DNA of 64,000 bases from positions 310,001 to 374,000 of the forward strand of contig NZ_JAFCMB010000001.1 in assembly GCF_018130145.1 (NCBI RefSeq), given 5' to 3'. Numbering within the stretch: the stretch's first letter is position 1; the number at the start of each line of letters is the position of its first letter. The notes below the pieces were generated by a model that worked only from the letters and a program-made list of their open reading frames with translations, searched no databases and had not been told where the DNA came from. The stretch comes from Bradyrhizobium sp. AUGA SZCCT0176. Its GTDB lineage: Bacteria; Pseudomonadota; Alphaproteobacteria; Rhizobiales; Xanthobacteraceae. The position numbers and the translations under genes are program-made. This document shows, piece by piece, positions 8,833 through 18,007 of the stretch.

Positions 8833-9319
8833 AACGCCGCTGTCCACGTGGGCGCTCGATCGAGAGATTGTCCTCTCGCGCGTGATCAACGCGCCGCGAG
8901 AGCTGGTTTTCTCCGCCTGGACTGATCCGCGTCATCTCCCCCAATGGTTTGGTCCGGCCGGCTTTAAGGTCGAGACAAAGTCAATGGATATCCGCGTCAA
9001 CGGCGAATGGCGGTTCGATATGATCGCGCCCGACGGCAAGCGATATACGAACCGGATGCAGTTCCGGCGCATCGAGAGGCCGCATTTGATCGAGATCGAT
9101 CATGGCGCCGACAAAGACAACGATCCTGGCATATTCCGCACCACCATCACCTTCGATGAGCAGAGCGACGGCAAGACCGTCATCACTTTGCGTCAGTTGC
9201 ATCCGACGAAGGCTCAGCGCGACGCGGGGATCGGATTCGGCGCGGTCGAATACGGTTATCAGACCCTCGAGAAACTGGCGCAGCATGTCGAACGCGATGG
9301 CGATCTAGTGCTGGAATAA
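8807..9319 (+). CDS. SRPBCC (AHSA1-like) domain protein
   Basis: A 170-residue START/Bet v1-like ligand-binding domain protein of the activator-of-Hsp90-ATPase (AHSA1) group. Typical segments are RVINAPRELVFSAWTDP near residue 27 and LPQWFGPAGF just after. AAAAGGGAGAAG lies before the ATG. It overlaps the 3' end of the ArsR gene, the standard ArsR-SRPBCC arrangement. Function in this pairing is unproven; a small hydrophobic ligand or stress role is the usual guess. Confidence 0.88.
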   Translation: MPANASQNETPLSTWALDREIVLSRVINAPRELVFSAWTDPRHLPQWFGPAGFKVETKSMDIRVNGEWRFDMIAPDGKRYTNRMQFRRIERPHLIEIDHGADKDNDPGIFRTTITFDEQSDGKTVITLRQLHPTKAQRDAGIGFGAVEYGYQTLEKLAQHVERDGDLVLE

Positions 9320-9323
9320 ATTT

Positions 9324-9442
9324 CGTCGTCCCGGCGAAGGCCGGGACCCATACCGCGTGATCTCACGTAAGGCAAAGGTAGCAGATATCTTCCGCCAAAC
9401 TGCTGCCGCGGCGTATGGGTCCCGGCGTTCGCCGGGACGACG
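9324..9442. repeat. Inverted REP/BIME-type element
   Basis: A GTCGTCCCGGC-type palindrome at 9324-9353 is repeated in inverted orientation at 9413-9442, flanking about 60 bp. It lies between the SRPBCC gene and the convergent TauE gene. The same core recurs at 23.37 kb and 48.57 kb. Confidence 0.8.
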
Positions 9443-9465
9443 CAGAATTTGGAATCGTGCGGCCG

Positions 9466-10236
9466 TTAGCGCAGCACGCCATCCAGCGTCGGCAGGCCGG
9501 CGATCACGGCCATCGCGATCAGCGCGTAGCAGATAGCGCGGAACAATGCTTCACTGGCGCGGCCGAACAAGGAGGCGCCGAGCCAGACGCCGATGCCGTA
9601 GACGGGCCCGACCACCAGCGAGAATTTGATCGCATCCATCGTGATCAACCCGGTCAGGCTGTAGCTGACGACCGAGAAGAAATCCGAGGCGCCGAAGAAC
9701 AGCAGGATGTTCGCCCGTGCGATGCTGGAGGCGATCGGCCGGCCGAGCCAATAGCCGACGATCGGCGGCCCGCCGGTCTGCGCCAGCCCGCTGCAAAAGC
9801 CGGATACGCCGCCGATACCGACGGAAATCGCGGCGTGGTCCTTGCCCCGGTAGCGCCAGCCGGAAAGCAGCAGCAAGAGCAGCGCAAACACGAAGGCGGA
9901 AATGATCCAGCGTGTGGTGACCGGCTCGAGCCGGCTCAGGAAATAGGTTCCAATGGGAACGCCGATCAGGGCGCCGAACACCATCACCGCGGTCGCCCTG
10001 CGGTCGGCCTGTTTCCACGCGTTCGGAACCAATGGTGCAGCCGCGATGAAATCGATTATCAGCAGCAGCGCCGCTACCAGCTGTGGCGCCGCCATGCTGC
10101 TCGCCAGCGGCATGAAGATCAGCGCCGAGCCGAAACCGGAAAACCCGCGTGCCAAGCCGGACACGAAAGCAATCGCGCAGATCGCGATTGCGGCGGCGAG
10201 GCTGACGCTGGCGGGGATGAGGCCTTCGAGGCTCAT
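9466..10236 (-). CDS. TauE/SafE-family membrane exporter
   Basis: A 256-residue polytopic membrane protein with about eight hydrophobic segments, matching the sulfite exporter TauE/SafE (former DUF81) family. The GFSGFGSALIFMPL segment near residue 35 and GFCSGLAQTGGPPIVGYWL in the second half are the internal repeats expected of this family. The anion transported cannot be deduced; relatives move sulfite, sulfoacetate or other organosulfur anions. It stands alone, 59 nt from the pheT stop. Confidence 0.87.
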   Translation of the reverse strand: MSLEGLIPASVSLAAAIAICAIAFVSGLARGFSGFGSALIFMPLASSMAAPQLVAALLLIIDFIAAAPLVPNAWKQADRRATAVMVFGALIGVPIGTYFLSRLEPVTTRWIISAFVFALLLLLLSGWRYRGKDHAAISVGIGGVSGFCSGLAQTGGPPIVGYWLGRPIASSIARANILLFFGASDFFSVVSYSLTGLITMDAIKFSLVVGPVYGIGVWLGASLFGRASEALFRAICYALIAMAVIAGLPTLDGVLR

Positions 10237-10295
10237 GTTCTGTTTCTAGAACGTATTTTTGGGCGTGATGTCCGAACCGCTCACGCCTTTCGGCA

Positions 10296-12704
10296 TCATG
10301 CCCGCAACGTGCCGCCGGTCTTCTTGGTCACTTCGGCCACGATCTTCGCCGCCACCGCGTCGATCTCCTGGTCGGTGAGCGTTTTCTCGCGCGGCTGGAT
10401 GGTCACGGCAATCGCGACGGACTTCTTGGCCTCATCGATGCCCTTGCCCTCGTAGACGTCGAACACGGTGACCCCAGTGATCAGCTTCTTGTCGACACCC
10501 TGCGCGGCGCGCACGATATCGCCCGCCTTGACGGCGCGATCGACGATGAAGGCAAAATCGCGCGACACCGGCTGGAACGCGGAGAGTTCAAGCACCGGTT
10601 TGGCGCGGGTCGGCTTCTGCTTGGCGTCGGGAATGCGATCGAGGATCACTTCGAACGCGATCAGTGGGCCGTCAGCGCCGAGCGCCTCCAGCGTGCGCGG
10701 ATGCAATTCGCCGAAATAGCCGAGCACGTTTTGCGGCCCGATCTGGATGCTGCCGGATCGTCCCGGATGCAGCCAGCTCGCGCCGCCCGGCACGACCTGC
10801 AGCGCCTGCATCGGCGCGCCGGCGGCGGCGAGCACCGCGAACGCATCAGCCTTGGCGTCGAGCGCGTCGGTCTCCGCCGAGCCGGACCAGTGCCGCCCCA
10901 TTCCCTTGGCGGAGGCAAAGCCGTGGCGCACGCCGGAAGCCGCGACCAGCTGGTCTTCCGGCTTGTCGCCCTTGAACACCTGGCCGACCTCGAACAGCGC
11001 GACATCGGACGAGCCGCGATTGGCATTGGCCTGCGCGGCGGCGATCAGGCCGGGCAGCAGGCTCGGCCGCATGTCGGAAAGGTCTGATGCGATCGGATTG
11101 GCGAGCGCGAGCTCGGCCTGTCCGCCGCCGAACAATTCCGCCGCGGGCTTTGAAATGAACGACCACGTCACGGCCTCAACCATGCCGCGGGCGGCCAGCG
11201 CGCGCTTGGCGCGGCGGGTGCGCAGCTGGATCGTGGTGAGCACCGGCTTGCGCGGCGCGTCACCGCGCTCGAACGGCGTCATTGGCACCTTGTCGACGCC
11301 GACGATGCGTACGATCTCCTCGACGATATCGGCCTTGCCTCCGATATCCGTACGCCAGGAGGGCACCGCGATCTTCACGATCGGACCGCTGCCGGCCACC
11401 ATGAAGCCGAGATGGCTGAGGATGCGCTTCATCTCGACCAGCGGCACTTCGATGGCGGCGAGGCGCTTGACCTCGCTGAGCGGGAAGTCGATCACGCGAT
11501 CTTCGCCGAAGGGGTTGCCGACGACGACGTTCTCCGACGGCGTGCCGCCGCACAGTTCTATCACCATTTTGGTCGCGAGCTCGAGCCCGGGCACCATGAA
11601 CGCCGGATCAACGCCGCGTTCGAAGCGATAGCGCGCGTCCGAATTGACGCCGAGCTTGCGGCCGGTCTGCGCGATGTTGATCTCGTTCCACAGCGCCGAT
11701 TCGATCAGCACGTCGGTCGTGTTCTCGTCGCAGCCGGAGGCTTCGCCGCCCATGATGCCGGCCAGCGACTCCACGCCATGCTCGTCCGCGATCACGCAGA
11801 TACCGGGATCGAGCGTGTAGGTGCGGCCGTCGAGCGCCAGCAGGCTCTCGCCTTCGCGCGCGCGGCGCACGGTGAGATTCCCCGTCACCTTTTTGGCGTC
11901 GAACACATGCAGCGGCCGGGCGCGGTCGTAGGTCATGAAGTTGGTGATATCGACCAGCGCGTTGATCGGACGCAGTCCGATCGAAGTCAGCCGCTTCTGC
12001 AGCCATTCCGGCGACGGGCCGTTCTTGACGCCGCGCACCAGCCGCAGCGCGAAGCCCGGGCACAGCGTGGCGTCTTCCACCGTCACCGTCACCGGGCAGG
12101 GGAACTCGCCCTTGACCGGGCGGATACCGGGATCCCTGAACTTGCCCATATCGGCGGCGGAAAGATCGCGGGCGATGCCGTGCACGCCGGTGCAATCCTG
12201 CCGGTTCGGCGTCAGGTTGATCTCGATCACGGGATCGCCGAGCCCGGCCCATTGCGCGTAGGCAGCTCCGACGGGCGCATCGGCCGGCAGCTCCATGATG
12301 CCGTCATGGTCCTCGGAAATCTGCAGTTCGGCCGCCGAGCACAGCATGCCGCGGCTCTCGACGCCTCTGATGGTGCCGACGCCGAGCGTGATGTTCTTGC
12401 CGGGAATGAACGTGCCGGGCGGCGAGAACACGCTGATCAGGCCGGCACGCGCGTTCGGCGCGCCGCAGACCACCTGCACCGCTGCGCCACCATCGCCGGT
12501 GTCGACCATGCAGACACGCAGGCGATCCGCATTCGGATGCTGCTCGGCCGAAATCACCCGCGCAATCGAGAACGGCGCAAGCTGCTTGGCCTTGTCGTCG
12601 ATCTGCTCGACCTCAAGCCCGATCATGGTGAGCTTGTCGGCGAGCTTTTCCAGCGGCTCGTCGGTGTCGAGATGTTCCTTCAGCCAGGAGAGCGTGAATT
12701 TCAT
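10296..12704 (-). CDS. pheT: Phenylalanyl-tRNA synthetase beta subunit
   Basis: An 802-residue PheT, normal length for a bacterial beta subunit. It opens with [21 protein letters not shown], has the tRNA-binding EMAP-like domain (about 40-150), the B3/B4 editing domain, B5, and a C-terminal ferredoxin-fold anticodon-binding domain ([14 protein letters not shown]). It pairs with PheS as an alpha2-beta2 enzyme charging tRNA-Phe. Its ATG overlaps the DUF559 stop by 4 nt (ATGA), so expression is coupled to that gene and, through it, to pheS. Confidence 0.98.
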   Translation of the reverse strand: MKFTLSWLKEHLDTDEPLEKLADKLTMIGLEVEQIDDKAKQLAPFSIARVISAEQHPNADRLRVCMVDTGDGGAAVQVVCGAPNARAGLISVFSPPGTFIPGKNITLGVGTIRGVESRGMLCSAAELQISEDHDGIMELPADAPVGAAYAQWAGLGDPVIEINLTPNRQDCTGVHGIARDLSAADMGKFRDPGIRPVKGEFPCPVTVTVEDATLCPGFALRLVRGVKNGPSPEWLQKRLTSIGLRPINALVDITNFMTYDRARPLHVFDAKKVTGNLTVRRAREGESLLALDGRTYTLDPGICVIADEHGVESLAGIMGGEASGCDENTTDVLIESALWNEINIAQTGRKLGVNSDARYRFERGVDPAFMVPGLELATKMVIELCGGTPSENVVVGNPFGEDRVIDFPLSEVKRLAAIEVPLVEMKRILSHLGFMVAGSGPIVKIAVPSWRTDIGGKADIVEEIVRIVGVDKVPMTPFERGDAPRKPVLTTIQLRTRRAKRALAARGMVEAVTWSFISKPAAELFGGGQAELALANPIASDLSDMRPSLLPGLIAAAQANANRGSSDVALFEVGQVFKGDKPEDQLVAASGVRHGFASAKGMGRHWSGSAETDALDAKADAFAVLAAAGAPMQALQVVPGGASWLHPGRSGSIQIGPQNVLGYFGELHPRTLEALGADGPLIAFEVILDRIPDAKQKPTRAKPVLELSAFQPVSRDFAFIVDRAVKAGDIVRAAQGVDKKLITGVTVFDVYEGKGIDEAKKSVAIAVTIQPREKTLTDQEIDAVAAKIVAEVTKKTGGTLRA

Positions 12705-13111
12705 GACGGTTGCTTTTCTTGCTCCCTCTCCCGCTTGCGGGGCGAGACGAGCGAAGCTCGCTCTTTGAGGGTTGGGGTGGGGGCTCTCTCCGCGACGGCG
12801 GCAGCAATTGTTTCAAGGACGCCTGCGCGATTCGTCATCACGTCATGATTGCTGAAGCGAAGTACCTGGAAGCCTCGGGCTTCAATTACGGACGATCGAA
12901 CGGCATCAGCCTGCTCGGCCTGATCTGAAAAATGCTGCCCGCCATCGAGCTCAACCACCAGCTTTGCTGTATGACAGGCGAAGTCGGCGATGTAGTTCTT
13001 GATCGGCACTTGGCGCCGAAAGCCTATGCCGTTCAGCTTGTGATCGCGAAGTTCAGACCAGAGCATGCGTTCAGCATCGCTGGAATTCTTTCGGAGTTCG
13101 CGCGCGCTCAC
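12701..13111 (-). CDS. DUF559 (Vsr/PD-(D/E)XK-like) endonuclease-domain protein
   Basis: A 136-residue DUF559 protein of the Vsr/PD-(D/E)XK endonuclease-like group. Conserved residues are visible: E14 in SDAERMLW, then D43 (IADFAC), E54 and D56 (VVELDGGQH). The GTG start overlaps the pheS stop by 4 nt (GTGA) and the stop overlaps the pheT start by 4 nt (ATGA), placing it inside the pheST operon. The last 25 or so residues ([13 protein letters not shown] and a charged tail) are encoded by a dispersed palindromic repeat rather than by the domain. The substrate and a link to tRNA charging are unknown. Confidence 0.88.
   Translation of the reverse strand: MSARELRKNSSDAERMLWSELRDHKLNGIGFRRQVPIKNYIADFACHTAKLVVELDGGQHFSDQAEQADAVRSSVIEARGFQVLRFSNHDVMTNRAGVLETIAAAVAERAPTPTLKERASLVSPRKREREQEKQPS
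12719..12783. repeat. Palindromic repeat encoding the DUF559 C-terminus
   Basis: CTCCCTCTCCCGCTTGCGGG, an inner GAGCGAAGCTCGC palindrome and GGGTTGGGGTGGGGGC form the dispersed repeat common in Rhizobiales intergenic DNA. Here it lies within an open reading frame and supplies the tail of the DUF559 protein. Confidence 0.65.
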
Positions 13112-14190
13112 GTGCTCAATCCCCCCGCCAGCGTCGGGATGTCGAGCGGCTTGAAGCCGTAATGGTTGAGCCAGCGCACGTCGCTGTCGAACAGCTGCCG
13201 CAGATCCGACATGCCATACTTGAGCATCGCGATACGATCGATGCCCATGCCCCAGGCAAAGCCCTGATAGATGTCGGGATCGATGCCGCAGGCGCGCAGC
13301 ACGTTCGGATGCACCATGCCGCAGCCGAGAATCTCCAGCCAGTCCTCGCCTTCGCCGAAGCGGATTTCACCCTTGTCGCGCCGGCACTGGATGTCGACCT
13401 CGAGCGAGGGCTCCGTGAACGGGAAGAACGACGGCCGGAACCGCATGTTGATGTGGTCGACCTCGAAGAACGCCTTGCAGAACTCATGCAGGATCCATTT
13501 GAGGTGGCCGAGATGCGAGCCCTTGTCGATGACGAGACCCTCGACCTGGTGGAACTGCGGCGTATGCGTCGCGTCGGAATCGATGCGATAGGTACGGCCC
13601 GGACAGACCACGCGGATCGGCGGCTTCTGGTTCAGCATGGTGCGCACCTGCACCGGCGAGGTGTGGGTGCGGAGCAGCATGCGCGAATTGTCTTCCTTCG
13701 GATTGAAGAAGAACGTGTCGTGCATCTCCCGCGCCGGATGGCCCTCGGGGAAATTCAGTTTTGTAAAATTGTAGTCGTCGGTCTCGATATCGGGACCTTC
13801 GGCGATCGCAAATCCCATATCGGCGAAGATGACGTTGACCTCTTCGAACACCTGGCTCAGCGGATGGATGCGGCCCTGTTCGGCCACCGCGTCGCGCAGC
13901 GGCAGCGTGACGTCGATGGTCTCGGAAGCGAGGCGGGCGTCGAGGGCTGCCGATTTCAGGATATCGCGGCGCGCGGTCAGCGCCTGCGTGACCTTGTCTT
14001 TGGCGACGTTGATCGCGGCGCCCTGGGTCTTGCGCTCGTCCGGCGACATTTTGCCGAGCGTTGCCAGCAGCGCCGAGATCGATCCCTTCTTGCCGAGTGC
14101 GGCAACGCGCACCGCTTCGAGCGCGGCTTCATCGGCGGCGGTAGCGATATCGGTGAGGATGGTCTGTTCGAGTGTGGTGAGGTCGGACAC
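13108..14190 (-). CDS. pheS: Phenylalanyl-tRNA synthetase alpha subunit
   Basis: A 360-residue PheS with an N-terminal coiled coil (about 1-90) and a class II catalytic core. Motif 2 is around [20 protein letters not shown] and motif 3 is [17 protein letters not shown] near the C-terminus. The start chosen is GTG at 14190, giving the usual beginning (SDLTTLEQ) with AAAGAG upstream; a longer frame to 14253 exists but adds non-conserved residues. The 3' end overlaps the DUF559 gene, followed by pheT. Confidence 0.97.
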   Translation of the reverse strand: MSDLTTLEQTILTDIATAADEAALEAVRVAALGKKGSISALLATLGKMSPDERKTQGAAINVAKDKVTQALTARRDILKSAALDARLASETIDVTLPLRDAVAEQGRIHPLSQVFEEVNVIFADMGFAIAEGPDIETDDYNFTKLNFPEGHPAREMHDTFFFNPKEDNSRMLLRTHTSPVQVRTMLNQKPPIRVVCPGRTYRIDSDATHTPQFHQVEGLVIDKGSHLGHLKWILHEFCKAFFEVDHINMRFRPSFFPFTEPSLEVDIQCRRDKGEIRFGEGEDWLEILGCGMVHPNVLRACGIDPDIYQGFAWGMGIDRIAMLKYGMSDLRQLFDSDVRWLNHYGFKPLDIPTLAGGLST

Positions 14191-14335
14191 GGTCAAATCT
14201 CTTTCGCAAAAGGCCGCCGGTTGTCGCCGCTCCCGGGCTAAAACGTCAAGCAAAAAGCCCGTAACTGAAGCAGGCGGCTTTTGAACCCTCGATCCCGCAC
14301 GCTCTACTCACGGTGAGTTCGAGAAGGAGCAATTG

Positions 14336-14710
14336 ATGCGTTTTGGACCTGGGGTGGCCGTTCTGGCCCTCGTTCTGTCGTTTGCCGCACCCGCCGCCGC
14401 CGAGGACTGTCCGGCGAAGTCGAGGGACGACGTCTTGGCTGCGATGAAGGCGGCGAGCTGCAACCGTGCCATGCAAATCGCCTCGGCCTGCTCAGGCGGG
14501 GCCACCGGCGACGTTGGCCTCACCGACGCCGTTGAAACGAAATGCGAGGGCGACTTCCTCGCCCGCCTCAAGGCGCAGCAGAAAAGGGCCTATCAGCGCG
14601 AAAAGGATGCCTGCGACCGCAAGTACAGCGGCGAGGAGGGCACCATGTATATTTCGTTCGCTGCGTTCTGCCGGGCGAAGGTCGCCCAGCGTTACTCGCA
14701 GGTGCGCTGA
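14336..14710 (+). CDS. Small exported cysteine-containing protein
   Basis: A 124-residue protein with a clear signal peptide (RFGPGVAVLALVLSFAAPAAA, cleaved near AAAEDC). The mature part has six cysteines, suggesting three disulfides in the periplasm, and is rich in Lys/Arg/Gln. GAGAAGGAGC precedes the ATG, a strong ribosome binding site that excludes the TTG one codon upstream. I do not recognise a family. It lies on the opposite strand between rplT and pheS. Confidence 0.72.
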   Translation: MRFGPGVAVLALVLSFAAPAAAEDCPAKSRDDVLAAMKAASCNRAMQIASACSGGATGDVGLTDAVETKCEGDFLARLKAQQKRAYQREKDACDRKYSGEEGTMYISFAAFCRAKVAQRYSQVR

Positions 14711-14757
14711 AAGCTGCGAGCCCTGCACGGGCTCGCTGACGCCTCAAGTCGAGCGCC

Positions 14758-15117
14758 TCAGGCTGCGAGCGCAGCCTTGGCCTTTTCAGCGATCGCCTGG
14801 AACGCCGCCGGCTCGGTGATGGCGAGATCCGACAGCACCTTGCGGTCCACCGTGATGCCCGACTTCGAGAGGCCGTTGATAAAGACGCTGTAGGTCATGC
14901 CGAACGGACGGACCGCGGCATTGATGCGCTGGATCCAGAGCGCGCGGAACGTGCGCTTCTTGCGCTTGCGGTCACGGAAGGCATATTGCCCGGCCTTTTC
15001 GACCGCGGCCTTGGCGGCGCGGATGGTGTTCTTGCGGCGGCCGGAAAAGCCCTTGGCGGCCTTGTAGACTTTCTTGTGCTTGGCGTGAGAGGTCACACCG
15101 CGTTTGACGCGAGACAT
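14758..15117 (-). CDS. rplT: 50S ribosomal protein L20
   Basis: 119 residues, full length for L20. Typical basic N-terminus [19 protein letters not shown] and core [20 protein letters not shown]. It follows rpmI on the same strand with an 80-nt gap and binds 23S rRNA early in 50S assembly. L20 commonly controls its own operon in other bacteria; no L20-binding leader was recognised here. Confidence 0.98.
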   Translation of the reverse strand: MSRVKRGVTSHAKHKKVYKAAKGFSGRRKNTIRAAKAAVEKAGQYAFRDRKRKKRTFRALWIQRINAAVRPFGMTYSVFINGLSKSGITVDRKVLSDLAITEPAAFQAIAEKAKAALAA

Positions 15118-15197
15118 GACTGCTATCCTTAAAATCTGAAATCAGGTGACGGATTGCCGCGCGCACGCGGCCGGCTAAATCGGAAACGCGAGCGCGA

Positions 15198-15398
15198 TCA
15201 GGCGTTCGGCAAGAAGTACTTCTTGACGTTGTCGCCGTCGGTCTTGAACAGCACACGCGTGCCGCGGAGCTGACGAATCTGCTTCTTCGTCCGCTTGATC
15301 ATGCCGTGGCGCTTGCCGCGCTGGGCGTGCATCACTTTGCCGGTGGCAGTCACCTTGAAGCGCTTTTTAGCGCCTGACTTGGTCTTCAGCTTGGGCAT
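15198..15398 (-). CDS. rpmI: 50S ribosomal protein L35
   Basis: 66 residues starting at [20 protein letters not shown], the invariant L35 N-terminus, with AAAGGAGAGCC before the ATG. The reading frame stays open well upstream of this start, but that extension is not ribosomal-protein-like. It is normally co-transcribed with infC and rplT; here infC lies 1.8 kb upstream beyond two opposite-strand genes, so rpmI-rplT must have its own promoter. Confidence 0.98.
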   Translation of the reverse strand: MPKLKTKSGAKKRFKVTATGKVMHAQRGKRHGMIKRTKKQIRQLRGTRVLFKTDGDNVKKYFLPNA

Positions 15399-15421
15399 TT
15401 GGCTCTCCTTTGGCCACAGGA

Positions 15422-15445
15422 AAACGCGCCCCGAGGGGCGCTTTT
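15422..15445 (-). terminator. Terminator-like hairpin in the rpmI leader
   Basis: On the minus strand GCGCCCC-TC-GGGGCGC is followed by GTTTTCC, only about 24 nt upstream of the rpmI start codon. On the plus strand the same hairpin is followed by CTTTT. It could be a premature terminator controlling rpmI-rplT, or simply a bidirectional insulator. Confidence 0.55.
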
Positions 15446-15663
15446 GCGGCTTAAAATGCTCGTTAGAGCGTTGAAAGTGCTCAGGTTTTTTCGAAAACGA
15501 AACCACCCGCACGGGGTCATCGACACGGCAGCCCTTAATCAGCCGGGCGATGAAGGCTGGGCTTATGGCAGACCAGACGCATGTTTGCAACGTTGAACCG
15601 GTAAACCCTGTGCTGTGACGAAGTCGTTGATGTGATCCCAGTCTCAGCCCGAACAGGACCAAA

Positions 15664-16083
15664 ATGACCAGGTTTCATCGTTCCATTTCCCGCTTCCCCA
15701 TCTTTTCCCACTTTTCGACCCTGCGCTGGCTCCCCGTGTTCGCGGCGCTTGCCGTGACCGTGGTGCCCTCCACCGCCGACGCGGCCAGAGCCTCAGGCGC
15801 CTACAACGGCACCTGGAACGTGGTGTTCGCCACCACCCGGGGTAATTGCAGTTCCGGCTACAGCGTCCCGTTCCAGGTGATGGGAACCCGGGTGTCATCG
15901 GCAGGCGGGGGCAGGGTCTCCGGCTCGGTCAGCCGTGGCGGCGCGGTTGCCGTCAACGTGTCGGTTGGCGCATCCAAGGCCAGCGGCGGCGGCCGGCTCG
16001 CCGGCACCAGCGGCGCCGGCTCATGGAGCGGCATCATCACCGGCGATCGCTGCAGCGGCACCTGGCAGGCCACCCGCAGCTGA
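15664..16083 (+). CDS. Small exported Gly/Ser-rich protein
   Basis: 139 residues with an N-terminal signal or anchor ([21 protein letters not shown]) and a mature part of beta-type composition ([36 protein letters not shown]). Two cysteines could form one disulfide. The repeating G-x-W/G-x-I pattern resembles small beta-barrel 'heme utilisation/adhesin-like' exported proteins of Bradyrhizobium, but no named family can be assigned. It is on the plus strand between rpmI and an oxidoreductase gene. Confidence 0.65.
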   Translation: MTRFHRSISRFPIFSHFSTLRWLPVFAALAVTVVPSTADAARASGAYNGTWNVVFATTRGNCSSGYSVPFQVMGTRVSSAGGGRVSGSVSRGGAVAVNVSVGASKASGGGRLAGTSGAGSWSGIITGDRCSGTWQATRS

Positions 16084-16158
16084 TTTTTGCCGTATCCGCC
16101 GCATTGGCTGTAGCTTGACGAAACGCGCGAAAGACGCGGTTCGATCAAGGGGCACCTG

Positions 16159-17148
16159 ATGCTGGGAGTGGGTATTCTGGGCGCCGGATTTTTCGGCGCC
16201 TTTCATGCGCGCGCGCTTGCGGCCGTTCCGGATATCAGCGTCGTCGCGGTGTGCGCGGAGGAACTGGCGCTCGCCGAAGCTTTCGCCGCCGAACATGGCG
16301 GCAAGCCATATGGCGATTGGCGCGCGATGCTGGGTGACAAGTCGGTCGACGCCGTCGCGATCACGGCCCCGCATCATTTGCATTGCGAATTGGCGGTGGC
16401 CGCGCTGCAGGCCGGCAAGCATGTGTTGCTGGAAAAGCCGATGGCGCTGTCGGTCGCCGAATGCAGCCGCATCATTGCGGCCGCCGAAACCGGCCGTCGC
16501 AAATTGATGGTCGGGCAGATCATGCATTTCGTGTGGCCCTGCCTTGTCGCGCGCCAGATCCTGGATCGCGGTGAACTCGGCAAGCCCGTGACGGGGTCGA
16601 GTTCGCTGCAGAAAATCTGGATGGAGCAGAACCGCCGTGGCTGGCACCTTGATCCCGCCACCGGCGGCGGCATGCTGATGACCGCCGGGATCCATGCGCT
16701 GGACCAGCTGGTCTGGCTGATGAACGGCCGGGTCGGGTCGGTTTCAGCCGCGGTCAGCACGTCGTTTCACGATCAAAAAGCCGATGACAGCGCCATGATG
16801 CTGCTGCGCTTTACCGACGGCCGGTTCGCCCAGATGGCCAGCATCGGCTTCCGGGACGGCGGCGGAACCTTCGATCTCGACCTCGTCTGCGAGCGCGGCA
16901 CGATGCGGATCGATTTGGATCGCGGGGTCGCCATCGGACAGAATGGAAAGTGGACCGACGTTCCGAACTCCCATGATCCCGCGTGGATGCAGAACGCCGT
17001 CGTCAGGGAATGGCAGGCGATGGCGGCGGCGATCGTTCATGATGTGGATGCGCCGGTTACCGGCGACTACGGGCGGCACATCATTGCGTGCATCGATGCC
17101 GCCATGATTTCGGCCCGCGAACGCCGGGACGTGGAAGTCGAGGCGTGA
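16159..17148 (+). CDS. Gfo/Idh/MocA-family NAD(P)-dependent oxidoreductase
   Basis: 329 residues. The Rossmann motif GVGILGAGFFGAFHARAL opens the protein, EKPMALSVAEC holds the family's conserved Glu-Lys-Pro at about residue 95, and WHLDPATGGGMLMTAGIHALDQL has the catalytic-site His in the C-terminal domain. Members oxidise sugars, inositols or related polyols; the substrate is unknown. It lies head-on against infC with a shared terminator between them. Confidence 0.92.
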   Translation: MLGVGILGAGFFGAFHARALAAVPDISVVAVCAEELALAEAFAAEHGGKPYGDWRAMLGDKSVDAVAITAPHHLHCELAVAALQAGKHVLLEKPMALSVAECSRIIAAAETGRRKLMVGQIMHFVWPCLVARQILDRGELGKPVTGSSSLQKIWMEQNRRGWHLDPATGGGMLMTAGIHALDQLVWLMNGRVGSVSAAVSTSFHDQKADDSAMMLLRFTDGRFAQMASIGFRDGGGTFDLDLVCERGTMRIDLDRGVAIGQNGKWTDVPNSHDPAWMQNAVVREWQAMAAAIVHDVDAPVTGDYGRHIIACIDAAMISARERRDVEVEA

Positions 17149-17153
17149 CGCCA

Positions 17154-17187
17154 ATTGAAAACGCCCCCGGATCAATTCCGAGGGCGT
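17154..17187 (-). terminator. Intrinsic terminator for infC
   Basis: Read on the minus strand, ACGCCCTCGG-loop-CCGGGGGCGT (one mismatch) is followed by TTTTC. It sits between the convergent infC and Gfo/Idh genes and can serve the infC transcript; the other direction ends in GTTT. Confidence 0.7.
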
Positions 17188-17218
17188 GTTTCGCTATCGA
17201 TTGAACGCGTATTGCCGA

Positions 17219-17758
17219 TCAGCGCGGCGCCAGTACCATCACGACCTGGCGGCCTTCGAAGCGCGCGTCCTGCTCGACCTTGGCGAACTCGGCGACGTCG
17301 GCCTTGACCTTGTCCAGCAGCTTGGTGCCGATCTCCTGGTGGGCCATTTCGCGGCCGCGGTAGCGCAGGGTGATCTTGACCTTGTCGCCTTCCTCGAAGA
17401 ACCGCTGCATCGCGCGCATCTTCACGTCGTAATCGTGATCGTCGATCATCGGCCGCAGCTTGATCTCCTTGATCTCGACGACCTTCTGCTTCTTGCGGGC
17501 TTCAGCGGCTTTTTTCTGCGCGGAATATTTGAACTTCCCGTAGTCCATGATCTTGCAAACGGGAGGATTATTGTTCGGCGAAATCTCGACAAGATCCATG
17601 CCCGCTTCAAGGGCCATCTTGACGGCCAGCACGGTTTCGACGGTGCCGTGGTTGAGGCCGTTCTGATCGATCAGCTGGATCTGCGCGTTGCGGATTTCAT
17701 CATTGGTGCGCGGCCCGTCTTTGGCTGCAGCGGGCGGGGCTCTGTTGGGACGGCGAAT
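17219..17758 (-). CDS. infC: Translation initiation factor IF-3
   Basis: A 179-residue IF-3 with N-domain (about 10-80, [16 protein letters not shown]) and C-domain ([17 protein letters not shown] onward) joined by the usual Lys-rich helix. The best start is the rare ATT codon at 17758-17756: it gives the normal IF-3 length, and GGAG lies 8 nt upstream, whereas any ATG in frame is far upstream in non-conserved sequence. ATT/AUU starts on infC underlie IF-3 autoregulation in E. coli. It is separated from rpmI-rplT by two plus-strand genes. Confidence 0.96.
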   Translation of the reverse strand: MRRPNRAPPAAAKDGPRTNDEIRNAQIQLIDQNGLNHGTVETVLAVKMALEAGMDLVEISPNNNPPVCKIMDYGKFKYSAQKKAAEARKKQKVVEIKEIKLRPMIDDHDYDVKMRAMQRFFEEGDKVKITLRYRGREMAHQEIGTKLLDKVKADVAEFAKVEQDARFEGRQVVMVLAPR

Positions 17759-18007
17759 GGGTAATTCTCCAATGCTGTGAAGGAAGGCTATATTTTGAAG
17801 CAATACGCGGCGCTGAGCAAGCGAACTCGCCATCTGCGCTCGAAAACCGTCAAATGCGAGGCATTTTGGTCACGCCCGGCAAATATAGCGCAACGGCACG
17901 TTCCGCAAGGACAGCCCCGATATTGCCTGTGCGTTTGCCGGCGTTGACCGGTGGTTGACCCAAGAGGTGGGCTCGCCGACAAAGCAGCGGGCAAGAGTAG
18001 TGAATCC

